The position numbers and the translations under genes were made by a program. A stretch of 64,000 nt of DNA from Mucilaginibacter saanensis (GTDB lineage: Bacteria; Bacteroidota; Bacteroidia; Sphingobacteriales; Sphingobacteriaceae): NCBI RefSeq assembly GCF_014200575.1, contig NZ_JACHBZ010000007.1, positions 124,001 to 188,000 of the forward strand. Reading direction: 5' to 3'. Shown here in pieces: positions 26,105-34,282 of the stretch. The first letter of the stretch is position 1. Each line of letters starts with the position of its first letter. Below the pieces are notes generated by a model. That model was not told where the DNA came from and did no database searches. It saw only the letters and a list, made by a program, of their open reading frames with translations.

Positions 26105-26220
26105 AATCCTCCCAAACCTGCCGCCCTTCGCAAATCATCCATAAAAGAGTTCGGGTTTTGTAGTCCTTATACTACAAAGAAGTAAAAAAGCTTCCAGATG
26201 AAAATCCAGAGGCTTTTTTA
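26105..26220 (+). repeat. tRNA-Arg-end-like repeat module 3 (most diverged)
   Basis: This copy begins 5 bases after the third cassette gene. It keeps TCCTCCCAAACCTGCCGCCC, AAATCATCCATAAAAGAG and GTTCGGGTTTTGTAGTCC. The acceptor-like word is changed so that TTTGTAGT and ACTACAAA now form a perfect hairpin. The middle hairpin is lost, and the terminator stem follows directly at 26184-26219. Confidence 0.7.
26184..26219 (+). terminator. Terminator hairpin of module 3
   Basis: AAAAAAGCTTCCAGAT pairs with ATCCAGAGGCTTTTTT with imperfect middle pairs and a six-base T-run. Confidence 0.6.
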
Positions 26221-26353
26221 CTTTTCAGGCATTGGGGATTATAAATCCCAGCCAACTGGTGGATGTCTTTATCTGACAGTTGATCAGTTATTTATAAAAA
26301 TTTTTATTCTTATATCAAATTAAATCACTGTATTTTAGATAGCCTGATTTTTA

Positions 26354-26368
26354 CCTGCCTCCGGCAGG
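26354..26368. repeat. Small palindrome CCTGCC/GGCAGG
   Basis: CCTGCCTCCGGCAGG forms a 6-base GC stem around a 3-base loop in the AT-rich space before the O-methyltransferase gene. It marks the right edge of the module region and has the size of a REP-like unit. Confidence 0.35.
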
Positions 26369-26421
26369 ATTGTCCTGAATGGAATACCCATTTATTAAAG
26401 CCGATAATCAATAGAGAAAAA

Positions 26422-27462
26422 ATGGAAACGCAAACTAACCAGCCATCGCCTGAAAACATTATGAAAATTGGCACAGGCTTTTGGGCCTCAAAAATTCTTT
26501 TGACTGCAGTGAGCTTTCAATTATTCACCAGGTTTGCTGAAAAGAAAACGATGAGGGCCAATGATGTCAAAGATATTTTAGGGTTTAAATGCACAGACAG
26601 GAATGTTCATGATTGGTTAGATGCTTTAACCGCATTTGGTTTTTTAAAGCGGGACGGTATTTTGGATACGGCTATTTATTCAAATACGGTGGACACAGAT
26701 ACATTTTTAGATAAAAACAAGCCATCATATATTGGAGGTATCCTTGAAATGATGAACAATCGTTTATATGGTTTTTGGGGTAACCTGGGCGAGGGGTTGC
26801 TTACCGGACTTCCGCAAAATGAAGCAAAAAGAGGGGAGGATTTTTTCGGCTTGATATACCAGGACTCTGAAAAATTGAGAGAATTTACCAGTGCAATGAG
26901 CGGTATCCAAATGGGTAATTTTATGACCTTTGCCCAAAAATTTAATTTTACAAAATATAAAACGCTAATTGATGTGGGTGGTTCGGCCGGCTTGCTTTCA
27001 GTTATGGTTGCAAAGCATAATCCGCATATGCATTGTACAAGTTTTGACCTGCCGCCGGTTGAGCCAATTGCAAACGCTACCATACAGCAATTCGGGTTAT
27101 CAGATCAAGTAAAAGCCGCAAGCGGCGACTTCTTCACCATGCCAATACCAAATGCAGACGTTGTTGTAATGGGAAATATCCTGCATGATTGGAACGAAGA
27201 AAATAAAATATCATTAATGAGAAAAGCTTATGACGCACTCCCTGCCAACGGAGCATTTGTAGCTATCGAAGGCATAATAGATGATGAAAGGGAACAAAAC
27301 GTTTTTGGTATGATGATGAGTTTGAATATGCTTATTGAAACAGGAACAGGATTTGATTACACATTTGCTGACTTTAACAGGTGGGCAAATATTGTCGGAT
27401 TTAAATCAACCTCACTTTTGCCGTTAGCAGGACCATCAAGCGCGGCAATAGCATATAAATAA
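26422..27462 (+). CDS. O-methyltransferase, acetylserotonin/hydroxyindole type
   Basis: The 346-residue protein has an N-terminal dimerisation winged-helix part (about 10-100, with ASKILLTAVSFQLFTRFA and a short LKRDGILDTA wing) and a C-terminal SAM-binding Rossmann domain (PF00891 type). Visible motifs are the glycine loop DVGGSAGLLS, the acidic FDLPPVEP after the second strand, GDFFTMPIPNADVVVMGNILHDWNEE, and LPANGAFVAIEGII. The NILHDW stretch carries the His thought to act as base in plant and bacterial O-methyltransferases of this family. It methylates a hydroxyl on a small molecule, so far unknown. It is monocistronic, just right of the tRNA cassette array. Confidence 0.85.
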   Translation: METQTNQPSPENIMKIGTGFWASKILLTAVSFQLFTRFAEKKTMRANDVKDILGFKCTDRNVHDWLDALTAFGFLKRDGILDTAIYSNTVDTDTFLDKNKPSYIGGILEMMNNRLYGFWGNLGEGLLTGLPQNEAKRGEDFFGLIYQDSEKLREFTSAMSGIQMGNFMTFAQKFNFTKYKTLIDVGGSAGLLSVMVAKHNPHMHCTSFDLPPVEPIANATIQQFGLSDQVKAASGDFFTMPIPNADVVVMGNILHDWNEENKISLMRKAYDALPANGAFVAIEGIIDDEREQNVFGMMMSLNMLIETGTGFDYTFADFNRWANIVGFKSTSLLPLAGPSSAAIAYK

Positions 27463-27798
27463 AAACGGCATTCGCATTTTTGTTGGCGAAAGACTCTTCT
27501 TGTGACGTTATCCTTAATCAATATAATTAGCCTCTAAACCCCAATTACCTGTAAAGATTTTAAACTTAACGTAGTGCGGTGATAACACAAACCTCAAAAA
27601 ACTTAGGCTGCTTATACCGCACCTGAGCATAAATCTTGTCGCGCTATTAATGTGATGTAGGTCACGCAGTGTGTTGAAATTTGTTACCGTACTTTGTTAT
27701 GTAATTAAAAAGCATATAGCTGTGGAAACTCAAAATTTTAAATTTTTTGGGTTTCCGAAGCAGGGTGGGCAACAAAAGGAAACATAATAAGATATATC
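27463..27798. other. Intergenic region with a CRP/FNR-like site
   Basis: The 336 bases hold no gene. TGTGATGTAGGTCACG at 27651-27666 has two good half-sites (TGTGA and TCACG) 6 bases apart, the layout of a CRP/FNR-family site. It lies 133 bases before the aldo/keto reductase start. The regulator is unknown and a chance match is possible. Confidence 0.4.
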
Positions 27799-28710
27799 AT
27801 GGAAATGAAAGCAACAAATAACAGTATCGGTATGCCATTGCTTGGATTTGGCACACTGATTATAGGTGCGGCCGAAACGATAAGTGCTACCAGGGACGCG
27901 CTGGAAGCTGGATTTAGACACTTTGACAGTGCGGAACGATACCGAAACGAGAGCGAGGTGGGCGAGGCATTGCAGGCAGGGCTTGCTGCCGGTGGTATTG
28001 CCCGTAAAGACATTTTTGTTACCACCAAGTTGTGGAACACCAACCACAGGCCCGAACGCGTTGAACCGGCATTTGAGGCAAGTTTGAACCGACTGCAGCT
28101 CAACTATCTTGATCTCTATCTTATCCACACGCCGTATGCATTTCAACCGGGAGATGAGCAGGATCCGCGTGATGAAAACGGAAATGTTATTTACGACCGT
28201 GAGGTTACTTTGCTCGACACCTGGAGGGCGATGGAAAATCTCGTGGATAGTGGCAGATGCCGCGCTATCGGACTGTCTGACATTAGCTTGAAAGAATTGG
28301 TGCCGCTTTATGAATCAGCGAGAATCAAACCTGCCGTAGTTCAGGTGGAAGCGCATCCGTACCTGCCGGAAACAGAGCTTCTGGAGTTTTGTAAGGAGAA
28401 AGGTATTGTGTTTTTAGCTTTTGCACCGTTGGGTCATGGCATGAGGCCGGGGCCGCTCGAAGATCCGGTTGTTTTGGACATTGCTGAACGGGTTGAAAAA
28501 ACACCGGCCCAGGTACTGTTGGCATGGGCGCTGCAACGCGGCACCGCATTACTTACCACGCCGAAAAGTCCGGCCCGCGCTCGTGAAAATTTTGATATAT
28601 CTTCTTTACCTGAAGACGCGTTTAACGAAATCAGCCGCATCCAGACCAGACAAAGATTCAATCAAGTGGTGAAGACCGGTGTTCCGGGTTTTATTGCAAA
28701 AGGTAATTGA
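27799..28710 (+). CDS. Aldo/keto reductase
   Basis: The 303-residue TIM-barrel enzyme reduces aldehydes or ketones with NADPH. The catalytic tetrad is visible: Asp43 and Tyr48 (DSAERYRNE), Lys77 (TTKLWN) and His110 (LYLIHTP). The usual cofactor loop is present as TTPKSPARARENFD, which replaces the more common IPKS. The protein belongs to the prostaglandin-F/AKR5-like subgroup by the DSAxxY and LLDTWRAMENLVDSGRCRAIGLSD patterns. The coding DNA is more GC-rich than the methyltransferase genes on both sides and uses CGC and CCG often, which suggests it came in by transfer together with the next gene. Confidence 0.9.
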   Translation: MEMKATNNSIGMPLLGFGTLIIGAAETISATRDALEAGFRHFDSAERYRNESEVGEALQAGLAAGGIARKDIFVTTKLWNTNHRPERVEPAFEASLNRLQLNYLDLYLIHTPYAFQPGDEQDPRDENGNVIYDREVTLLDTWRAMENLVDSGRCRAIGLSDISLKELVPLYESARIKPAVVQVEAHPYLPETELLEFCKEKGIVFLAFAPLGHGMRPGPLEDPVVLDIAERVEKTPAQVLLAWALQRGTALLTTPKSPARARENFDISSLPEDAFNEISRIQTRQRFNQVVKTGVPGFIAKGN

Positions 28711-28739
28711 ACCAGAAAACTAAGTAAAAAAAGCAGGCC

Positions 28740-29123
28740 ATGGAAGAAGAACAAATACGCGAAGCCCTTGCTGTGCACTGGCGTGCATCGGCAGCCGGGG
28801 ATGTAAACGCGGAACATGATATTTACGATAATGATGCCATCTGCGACTACCCCCAGTCGGGCGAGCGGATACTGGGACGGAATAACCTGCAAGCTTTACG
28901 GAGTCACCATCCCGGCAAGCCCTCTGGTTTTAATGTCAGGCGAATCGTCGGAAAGGGCAATCTCTGGATTACGGAATATACCATCACCTACCAGGGGCAG
29001 TCGGCATATACGGTGAGCATCATGGAGTTCCGCAATGGTAAGGTGGTGCACGAAACACAATATTTCGCAGATGCCTTTGAGGCACCAGCGTGGCGAAGTC
29101 AATGGGTTCAGCAAATTGTGTAA
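28740..29123 (+). CDS. SnoaL-like/NTF2-fold protein
   Basis: The 127-residue protein has the cone-shaped NTF2 fold pattern: an N-terminal helix (IREALAVHWRASAAGDVNAEHDIYDNDAICDYPQSGERILGRNNLQALR), followed by long beta strands (NVRRIVGKGNLWITEYTITYQG, YTVSIMEFRNGKVVHETQYF) and the final DAFEAPAWRSQWV. This is the nuclear transport factor 2/SnoaL family, with polyketide cyclases, isomerases and many proteins without known function. It follows the reductase by 29 bases on the same strand, with the same GC-rich composition, so the two likely form one operon and came together. Confidence 0.82.
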   Translation: MEEEQIREALAVHWRASAAGDVNAEHDIYDNDAICDYPQSGERILGRNNLQALRSHHPGKPSGFNVRRIVGKGNLWITEYTITYQGQSAYTVSIMEFRNGKVVHETQYFADAFEAPAWRSQWVQQIV

Positions 29124-29343
29124 AGCCTGCGATTGTGTATTTGACTTTTAATGCTTTTATTTAAATCGATACGGTTCGTAGGAATCACTGTATAGCCTAT
29201 CGTTGATGCGTTATAACGCAGTGCGACTTTATGAGCTCCAAAGCGGAGATTTGGCTAAAACAACACCAAAAAGTCAAAGAATTATTTAAGGTTGTAAATA
29301 AATATAGCAAATACCTAATTTGCTAACCTACGGAAAGCAAATT

Positions 29344-29979
29344 ATGACAAGCGACACAGGTAAACCTGAATTTTGGGAAAAAAGCTTTGTTGAAAAGCAG
29401 GAAATGTGGGGTTTTGAACCCGCACACTCCGCCGTACTGACGAAGGATTTTTTTGTTCAAAAATCGGTTAAAAATATATTGATCCCGGGAATTGGTTACG
29501 GACGGAATGCACAGGTTTTCAGGGATAACGGAATTGCTGTTTCAGGGATTGAAATATCAAAAACCGCCATTGACATGGCAAAGAAACATTATGGGGAGGA
29601 TATGACGATCTATCATGGCTCTGTAACCGACATGCCATTTGATCAACGCCAATATGACGGGGTATTTTGCTATGCTTTAATTCATTTATTGGATGAGGGC
29701 GAAAGAAAGAAACTGATCATTGACTGTTATAATCAACTGGCCGATAATGGTTATATGGTTTTTACAGCTATTTCGAAAACAGCCCAAACCTATGGACAAG
29801 GCAACTATGTGAGCAAAGACCGTTTTGAAATATTTGATGGGGTTAAAATGTTCTTTTATGATCAGGAATCAATCACCGCTGAATTTGGTGAAGCAGGGTT
29901 ATTTGAAATTACAACCATCACCGAAAATTATCCTTTCTTTTTAATTAAATGCCAAAAGGGTAATAACAAGAAAGTGTGA
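29344..29979 (+). CDS. Class I SAM-dependent methyltransferase
   Basis: From the ATG at 29344 the protein has 211 residues; an in-frame ATG eight codons earlier is weaker. The Rossmann SAM site has IPGIGYGRNA (motif I), SGIEISKTAIDMAKK (motif II, acidic Glu binding the ribose) and GSVTDMPFDQRQYDGVFCYALIHLL (motif III region). A proline-rich opening with FWEKSFVEKQEMWGFEPAHSA resembles tellurite-resistance TehB- and TPMT-like enzymes. Substrate unknown. It stands alone on the plus strand between the SnoaL gene and the DyP pseudogene. Confidence 0.85.
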   Translation: MTSDTGKPEFWEKSFVEKQEMWGFEPAHSAVLTKDFFVQKSVKNILIPGIGYGRNAQVFRDNGIAVSGIEISKTAIDMAKKHYGEDMTIYHGSVTDMPFDQRQYDGVFCYALIHLLDEGERKKLIIDCYNQLADNGYMVFTAISKTAQTYGQGNYVSKDRFEIFDGVKMFFYDQESITAEFGEAGLFEITTITENYPFFLIKCQKGNNKKV

Positions 29980-30113
29980 CCGATGCTTCAACCCATGATC
30001 GGTGTTCGCCGCACCATTTCCATCTCCTGAAGCACAGCTATAATTAACACCTTACAGTAATATAGCTGAGAATATTTATTTTCGTAACTCACAACAGCGA
30101 TATATTAAAAGTT

Positions 30114-31039
30114 ATGAATCCGGACTCACAGAATGTAACCGACTATACCAATAACAACACCATATTTATGGTTTGGAATTTTAAGGAAAACCTGGAGGTC
30201 AGTGCTGTTTTTAAGAAACTTTGCAAGCTGGTTATCAACCTTAATAACTCTGTTAATGTTCGTTTCCCTGTTTCAAGGGCAAGTTGTGTAATGGGTATTG
30301 GATATGATGCCTGGCTTCGGCTTCAGCTCCCCGTTCCCTTACCTAAGGAGTTAGCGAATTTTGTTCCCATCGATGGCGAAAAACATACGGCGGTTTCGTC
30401 AAAAGGCGATTTGCATTTTCACATCAGGGCCGATAATACAAGTATCTGTTATGATATGGCAGCCGCAATATCAGATATTTTAAGCTCAGTGGCTGTTAGT
30501 ACAGAAGAAATTCATGGTTTCAGGTATTGGGACAGCCGGTCGATTTTAGGTTTTGTTGACGGTACCGAAAACCCGCAGGGGCAGGACCGGGAACTCTATA
30601 GTATGGTAGGGAGCGATGATGGCCTTTACAAAGGTGGAAGCTATCTTTTTGTGCAGAAATACATTCACAATTTAACATCCTGGAAAGAGCTATCTACCGA
30701 GCAACAGGAAAAAGTGATCGGAAGGTATAAATCGAATGATATAGAAATGGCCGATGATGTAAAGCCTTCCAACTCTCACATCGCTTTGGCAAATGTTGGC
30801 GACGAATTAAAAATTGTTCGGGATAATATGCCTTTTGGCAATATGTCAACCAACGAGATGGGCACTTATTTTATAGCTTATGCAAGCACGTTCAGCACCG
30901 TAAAAAAATGCTGACTAATATGTTTATTGGCTCGCCCGTTGGCAATTACGACAGGATATTAGATTTCAGCACGGCTAAAACAGGTAGCTTATATTTTGTA
31001 CCCACCTTTAACTTGATAGATGATTTTTCTGGAGATTAA
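30114..31039 (+). pseudogene. DyP-type heme peroxidase, frameshifted near the C-terminus
   Basis: DyP peroxidases bind heme and oxidise dyes and lignin-like compounds; some are packed in encapsulins. The 266-residue frame shows the GFVDGTENP motif at 146-154, the proximal heme His222 (SHIALAN) and distal Arg236 (VRDNMPFG). The stop at 30911-30913 comes right after an A7 tract (30902-30908). With one more A the frame continues 43 codons to 31039 with LTNMFIGSPVGNYDRILDFS and TGSLYFVP, the usual DyP end, giving a normal 309-residue length. The lost tail closes the second ferredoxin-like domain, so the short form is probably inactive unless slippage restores it. Confidence 0.85.
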
Positions 31040-31126
31040 AGAATCCGCAGGTTTACAACTCAGCTGATGGCCTGTGTATTGTCATCATACCACATATAGC
31101 TTCATAAAAGCTTTTCTCATATTGCC

Positions 31127-32011
31127 TTAATGCACAGAAACCGCGTTTATAAGGCCCAGATGCTGCTTGCGGTAACCTAAGGGGCTTTCGCCGGTGTGTA
31201 GCTTGAATGTTTTGTGAAAAGAAGCCACATCATTAAAGCCAGCGTCGAAACAGATCTGGGTAGCATTTTTATCTGTGGATAGCAGCTGCTGCATGGCGTA
31301 CTGCAGGCGGTAATAGGTTATTGCTTCCGTTAACGTTTTTCCGGTCATCTTTTTATAAAACTTACAGAATGCATTTCTGGTCATGATAGCTATACCTGCT
31401 ACCTGATCAAGGGTTATTTTGTTCCGGAAGTTATCAATGATGAAACTTTGTACAATTTTTAATCTTTGATGCTCTACGGCTTGCGGGCTACAAATAACGG
31501 GTTCTTCATTTAAGAAACTGTAAGCGGCATGATCAGTTAAATGATCAAGAACGTCTAATAACAGTATGAGCTTTTTTAATGGGTCATTTACTTTAGTGAT
31601 GGCCAGCATTAAATCAATGATGGCTGTTGTTCCTGCCCCACTAAAATGGATTCCGTGAAAGCTTTTTTTGAATAGCTGAACAACTTTCCAGGCAGATTGA
31701 TTTTCAAAGAAATTTGCTCCTAAAAAGTCCACCCTAAACTGGATCACTACCGATTTTGCATTGATCTCGGCATCATATAGCGTTGTTTTCCAGCAATGGG
31801 GTACATTGCCGCCTATCAGCACAAGATCACCTTGCTGATAGGCCGACATGTGGTTACCGACAAACCTGTTGCCTTCGCCTTTAAGAATAGCCGTCAGCTC
31901 ATATTCAGGATGAAAATGATACGGCGATGCAAATTCGTGCTGTTCAAATAACCTGACCAGGAACGTGTTTTTGCTATCACTGCTTAAAGTTTCTAACGTA
32001 GGTTTAACCAT
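31127..32011 (-). CDS. AraC family transcriptional regulator with cupin sensor domain
   Basis: The 294-residue protein has an N-terminal cupin-like domain (about 15-110: FEQHEFASPYHFHPEYELTAILKGEGNRFVGNHMSAYQQGDLVLIGGNVPHCW) that should bind a small ligand. Two AraC helix-turn-helix motifs follow in the last 100 residues (KITLDQVAGIAIMTRNAFCKFYKKMTGKTLTEAI and ATQICFDAGFNDVASFHKTFKLHTGESPLGYRKQ). It lies 26 bases after the glycoside hydrolase on the same strand and probably regulates the group. Confidence 0.92.
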   Translation of the reverse strand: MVKPTLETLSSDSKNTFLVRLFEQHEFASPYHFHPEYELTAILKGEGNRFVGNHMSAYQQGDLVLIGGNVPHCWKTTLYDAEINAKSVVIQFRVDFLGANFFENQSAWKVVQLFKKSFHGIHFSGAGTTAIIDLMLAITKVNDPLKKLILLLDVLDHLTDHAAYSFLNEEPVICSPQAVEHQRLKIVQSFIIDNFRNKITLDQVAGIAIMTRNAFCKFYKKMTGKTLTEAITYYRLQYAMQQLLSTDKNATQICFDAGFNDVASFHKTFKLHTGESPLGYRKQHLGLINAVSVH

Positions 32012-32037
32012 TGGTAAACAAAGAAAACTAAAATATC

Positions 32038-33138
32038 CTATTGACTCCGGTGTTCAGTAATATATTTCGTGTTTTTAGAGTTATCAATAAACAGTTTTAA
32101 CGAGTCAATTTCGTCAGTTTTATAGGGCTTAAAATCGCCGGAATACAGATCATGCTGCCATAGTTTTTGCTCCGGATCGCCGGGGCGGTGGCCCCATGGC
32201 AAATTGGTTTGAGTTTTACCATTAACCAGTCCCCAAAGATTGCAGCCCACTTTATACTGATAAAATACCGGTATAATTTCGCTCACGGTTGATTTCCATG
32301 GCCGGTTCATCCACTCTGTGTTAATAATAGGGCGATTATACTGTTTAAGGTTTTCAATGCTTTTAATAACATGCTCCTTATCGCCATAATCATGAAAGGT
32401 GATGAGGTCAACATTTTCGGTAATGATACTGTTAAGACGTGGGTTTTGATCAAAAATACCTATAGTGAGCGGCTGCGACGGGTTAACCGCTCTTGCCCAG
32501 GCAATGGTTTTTTTGAGCAGGGGAAAGGTAGCTGAACCCAAACCGCCGTTGGTAGGTTCGTTATAGAGGTCCCACATCAAAATGCGGTTGTCGTTTTTAA
32601 ACCTTTCTATTACTGCCATAACATATTTTTTAAGCTTTGGGTGCGTAGTGGAATCAACTACCAGGCTATGCCCCGGGCTTGGCGACCATGCCCACGCATA
32701 CCAGCCCATTAAAGGTTCGGGCTGCTTACCTGTTTTAGGGTCGTTATTAATGCCAAAGGAACAATCATCAAACAAAGCCGGGATAAATTTGATATGATGT
32801 TTATCACATATTGCCATAAACCGGTCAAGGGTTTTTAAAAAATACTGCGGGTCGTCGGCATATACGGCATACTGCAATACGGCTCTCAGGGAGTTCATGC
32901 CTGATTTTTCGGCAAGTGCCAGCTCTTTATCTATAGCCGCTTCATTAAAACTTGTTTTATCCCACATGGCTGTATAGTTTATGGCGTATGCCGGGATATA
33001 GTTAAACCCGCAATACCATGGCTGTTGATTATACCATGCCCAGATCCGGGCTTCGGACCAGCGTTTGCCCTGGCTTTGCGCAAAACAAAACGAGGTACAG
33101 GCCAATAAGGCTATCATTAAAACGATTTTCTTTATCAT
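32038..33138 (-). CDS. Secreted glycoside hydrolase, GH5-like (beta-xylanase/mannanase type)
   Basis: The 366-residue protein has a signal peptide (MIKKIVLMIALLACTSFCFAQ). The (beta/alpha)8 barrel shows the acid/base Glu194 in the DLYNEP motif and a nucleophile candidate Glu275 in INTEWMNRP, about 80 residues later, as in clan GH-A enzymes (GH5 and relatives). WAWSPSPGHS and DDCSFGINND line the substrate cleft. Annotation as xylanase is common for this subgroup, but the true substrate is unknown. It lies between the dioxygenase (upstream, gap 20 bases) and the AraC gene (gap 26 bases), all on the minus strand, so the three should be one operon. Confidence 0.85.
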   Translation of the reverse strand: MIKKIVLMIALLACTSFCFAQSQGKRWSEARIWAWYNQQPWYCGFNYIPAYAINYTAMWDKTSFNEAAIDKELALAEKSGMNSLRAVLQYAVYADDPQYFLKTLDRFMAICDKHHIKFIPALFDDCSFGINNDPKTGKQPEPLMGWYAWAWSPSPGHSLVVDSTTHPKLKKYVMAVIERFKNDNRILMWDLYNEPTNGGLGSATFPLLKKTIAWARAVNPSQPLTIGIFDQNPRLNSIITENVDLITFHDYGDKEHVIKSIENLKQYNRPIINTEWMNRPWKSTVSEIIPVFYQYKVGCNLWGLVNGKTQTNLPWGHRPGDPEQKLWQHDLYSGDFKPYKTDEIDSLKLFIDNSKNTKYITEHRSQ

Positions 33139-33158
33139 ACAATGGAGAGGTAAATGGA

Positions 33159-33977
33159 TTAGTACACTAATGGATTTAGGTTTGAATTAGCCAGTTGGCC
33201 CGGGTTTAACCCACCAAGCCAGCGTTGGCGGTCATTTTCCTGGTGTTTGTTTTGTGGCTGTGTTACGTCCGCGCCATCGGCATAGTAAATAATGGTCATT
33301 ACTTCGCGGGTGGTGTTGGCGGTGCTGTTGCCGGGTGCGTTGTGCAATGTCCAGCCGTAGTGCCAGGTAGCATCGCCGGCCTGCATCGTTTCGGCCCGTG
33401 ATATCGGGTATTTTTTTTGTTTGATATATTTCTGCAGTGATGTTTCAGACTCATCTGATATTGGTATGTTTTCAGCAAAGCCATCCAGGTGTGATCCTGT
33501 GGCAAAAGTGAGCATTCCCAATTCAACGTTAATATCCATCAGGGGCATCCACATCGTAACGGTTTGGGTAGTATCAAGCGGCCAGTAGTACTGGTCCTGG
33601 TGCCATGGCGTAAAACCGCCGCCGGCTTCTTTAAATAGCGCCTGGTCATGGTAAATGCGTACATGATCAACACCTAACAGATCGGCGGCAATTTTTGAAA
33701 AACGTTTGGCAACGGTAAATTGCCTCACCTGTTCGTCAATTTCCCATAGGTTCATGATCTGTAAAAAAGCTTTGCTGTAGGTATCCCTATCCTGCATGGC
33801 GCGGGTTTCGGTATTATAACGGGATACGGCATCGCGAATAACTTCGCGGTAGTAAGTTACCTCCGGGGCCTGTAATATGTTTTTAATAAGCACATGCCCC
33901 TGCTGCCTGAAATTGCTGATGTGTGCAGCATCCACATTGATCAGGCTGTTCAACAATGGTATTTCTGTTGGGATCAT
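33159..33977 (-). CDS. Phytanoyl-CoA dioxygenase family protein
   Basis: The 272-residue protein is a non-heme Fe(II)/2-oxoglutarate oxygenase of the PhyH family. The iron ligands are visible as His126 and Asp128 in PWHQDQYYW and a later His212 in WTLHNAP, and Arg224 (NTTREVM) should bind 2-oxoglutarate. The end of the protein, YADGADVTQPQN followed by RWLGGLNPG, is typical of the bacterial members that sit beside glycoside hydrolases. These oxidise small molecules of unknown identity. It is first in an operon with the glycoside hydrolase and the AraC regulator. Confidence 0.88.
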   Translation of the reverse strand: MIPTEIPLLNSLINVDAAHISNFRQQGHVLIKNILQAPEVTYYREVIRDAVSRYNTETRAMQDRDTYSKAFLQIMNLWEIDEQVRQFTVAKRFSKIAADLLGVDHVRIYHDQALFKEAGGGFTPWHQDQYYWPLDTTQTVTMWMPLMDINVELGMLTFATGSHLDGFAENIPISDESETSLQKYIKQKKYPISRAETMQAGDATWHYGWTLHNAPGNSTANTTREVMTIIYYADGADVTQPQNKHQENDRQRWLGGLNPGQLANSNLNPLVY

Positions 33978-34282
33978 AGGAATAGATTAAGTTGTAACTG
34001 GTTAATTGGCTGATACTAAAATAGCTTTGACAAAAAAAGCAGATTCACCCCGGGCTTAATATGGTTAAATTAATCAATCAGTAGTAAATATTATCCTGAA
34101 GTTGATTTTCGGCTTAGCTTTCAGGTTAATTATTGCAGGTCTGTGAGCTAAGTCAAGCTGTTATATACATTGATTATATGAGACAAAAGCCCCAAAAGTT
34201 GACTCAAATTGTATAGGTGGCCTTGATGACATATTGTTTCTTTGCGTTTCTTTTGAGCAGGTACTGCACATAATCAAGCGTA
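33978..34282. other. Divergent intergenic region
   Basis: These 305 bases lie between divergent genes (PhyH operon on the minus, acyltransferase on the plus strand) and must carry both promoters. No gene, repeat or clear operator is visible; TTTCTTTG near 34231-34238 resembles a -7 element for the plus strand. Confidence 0.4.

Noticed and set aside
24290..26220. The three modules as tRNA pseudogenes
   Set aside because: They lack the 5' acceptor strand, D arm and anticodon arm of a tRNA, and the conserved 45 bases before the T-loop-like word do not match the tRNA-Arg gene. Only the 3' part resembles a tRNA.
24290..26220. The modules as a CRISPR array
   Set aside because: Spacers would be gene-sized and units differ too much; no cas gene is nearby.
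30902..30913. Programmed ribosomal frameshift in the DyP gene
   Set aside because: There is an A7 slippery tract but no visible stem or pseudoknot behind it and no known case in the family, so mutation, slippage or read error is more likely.
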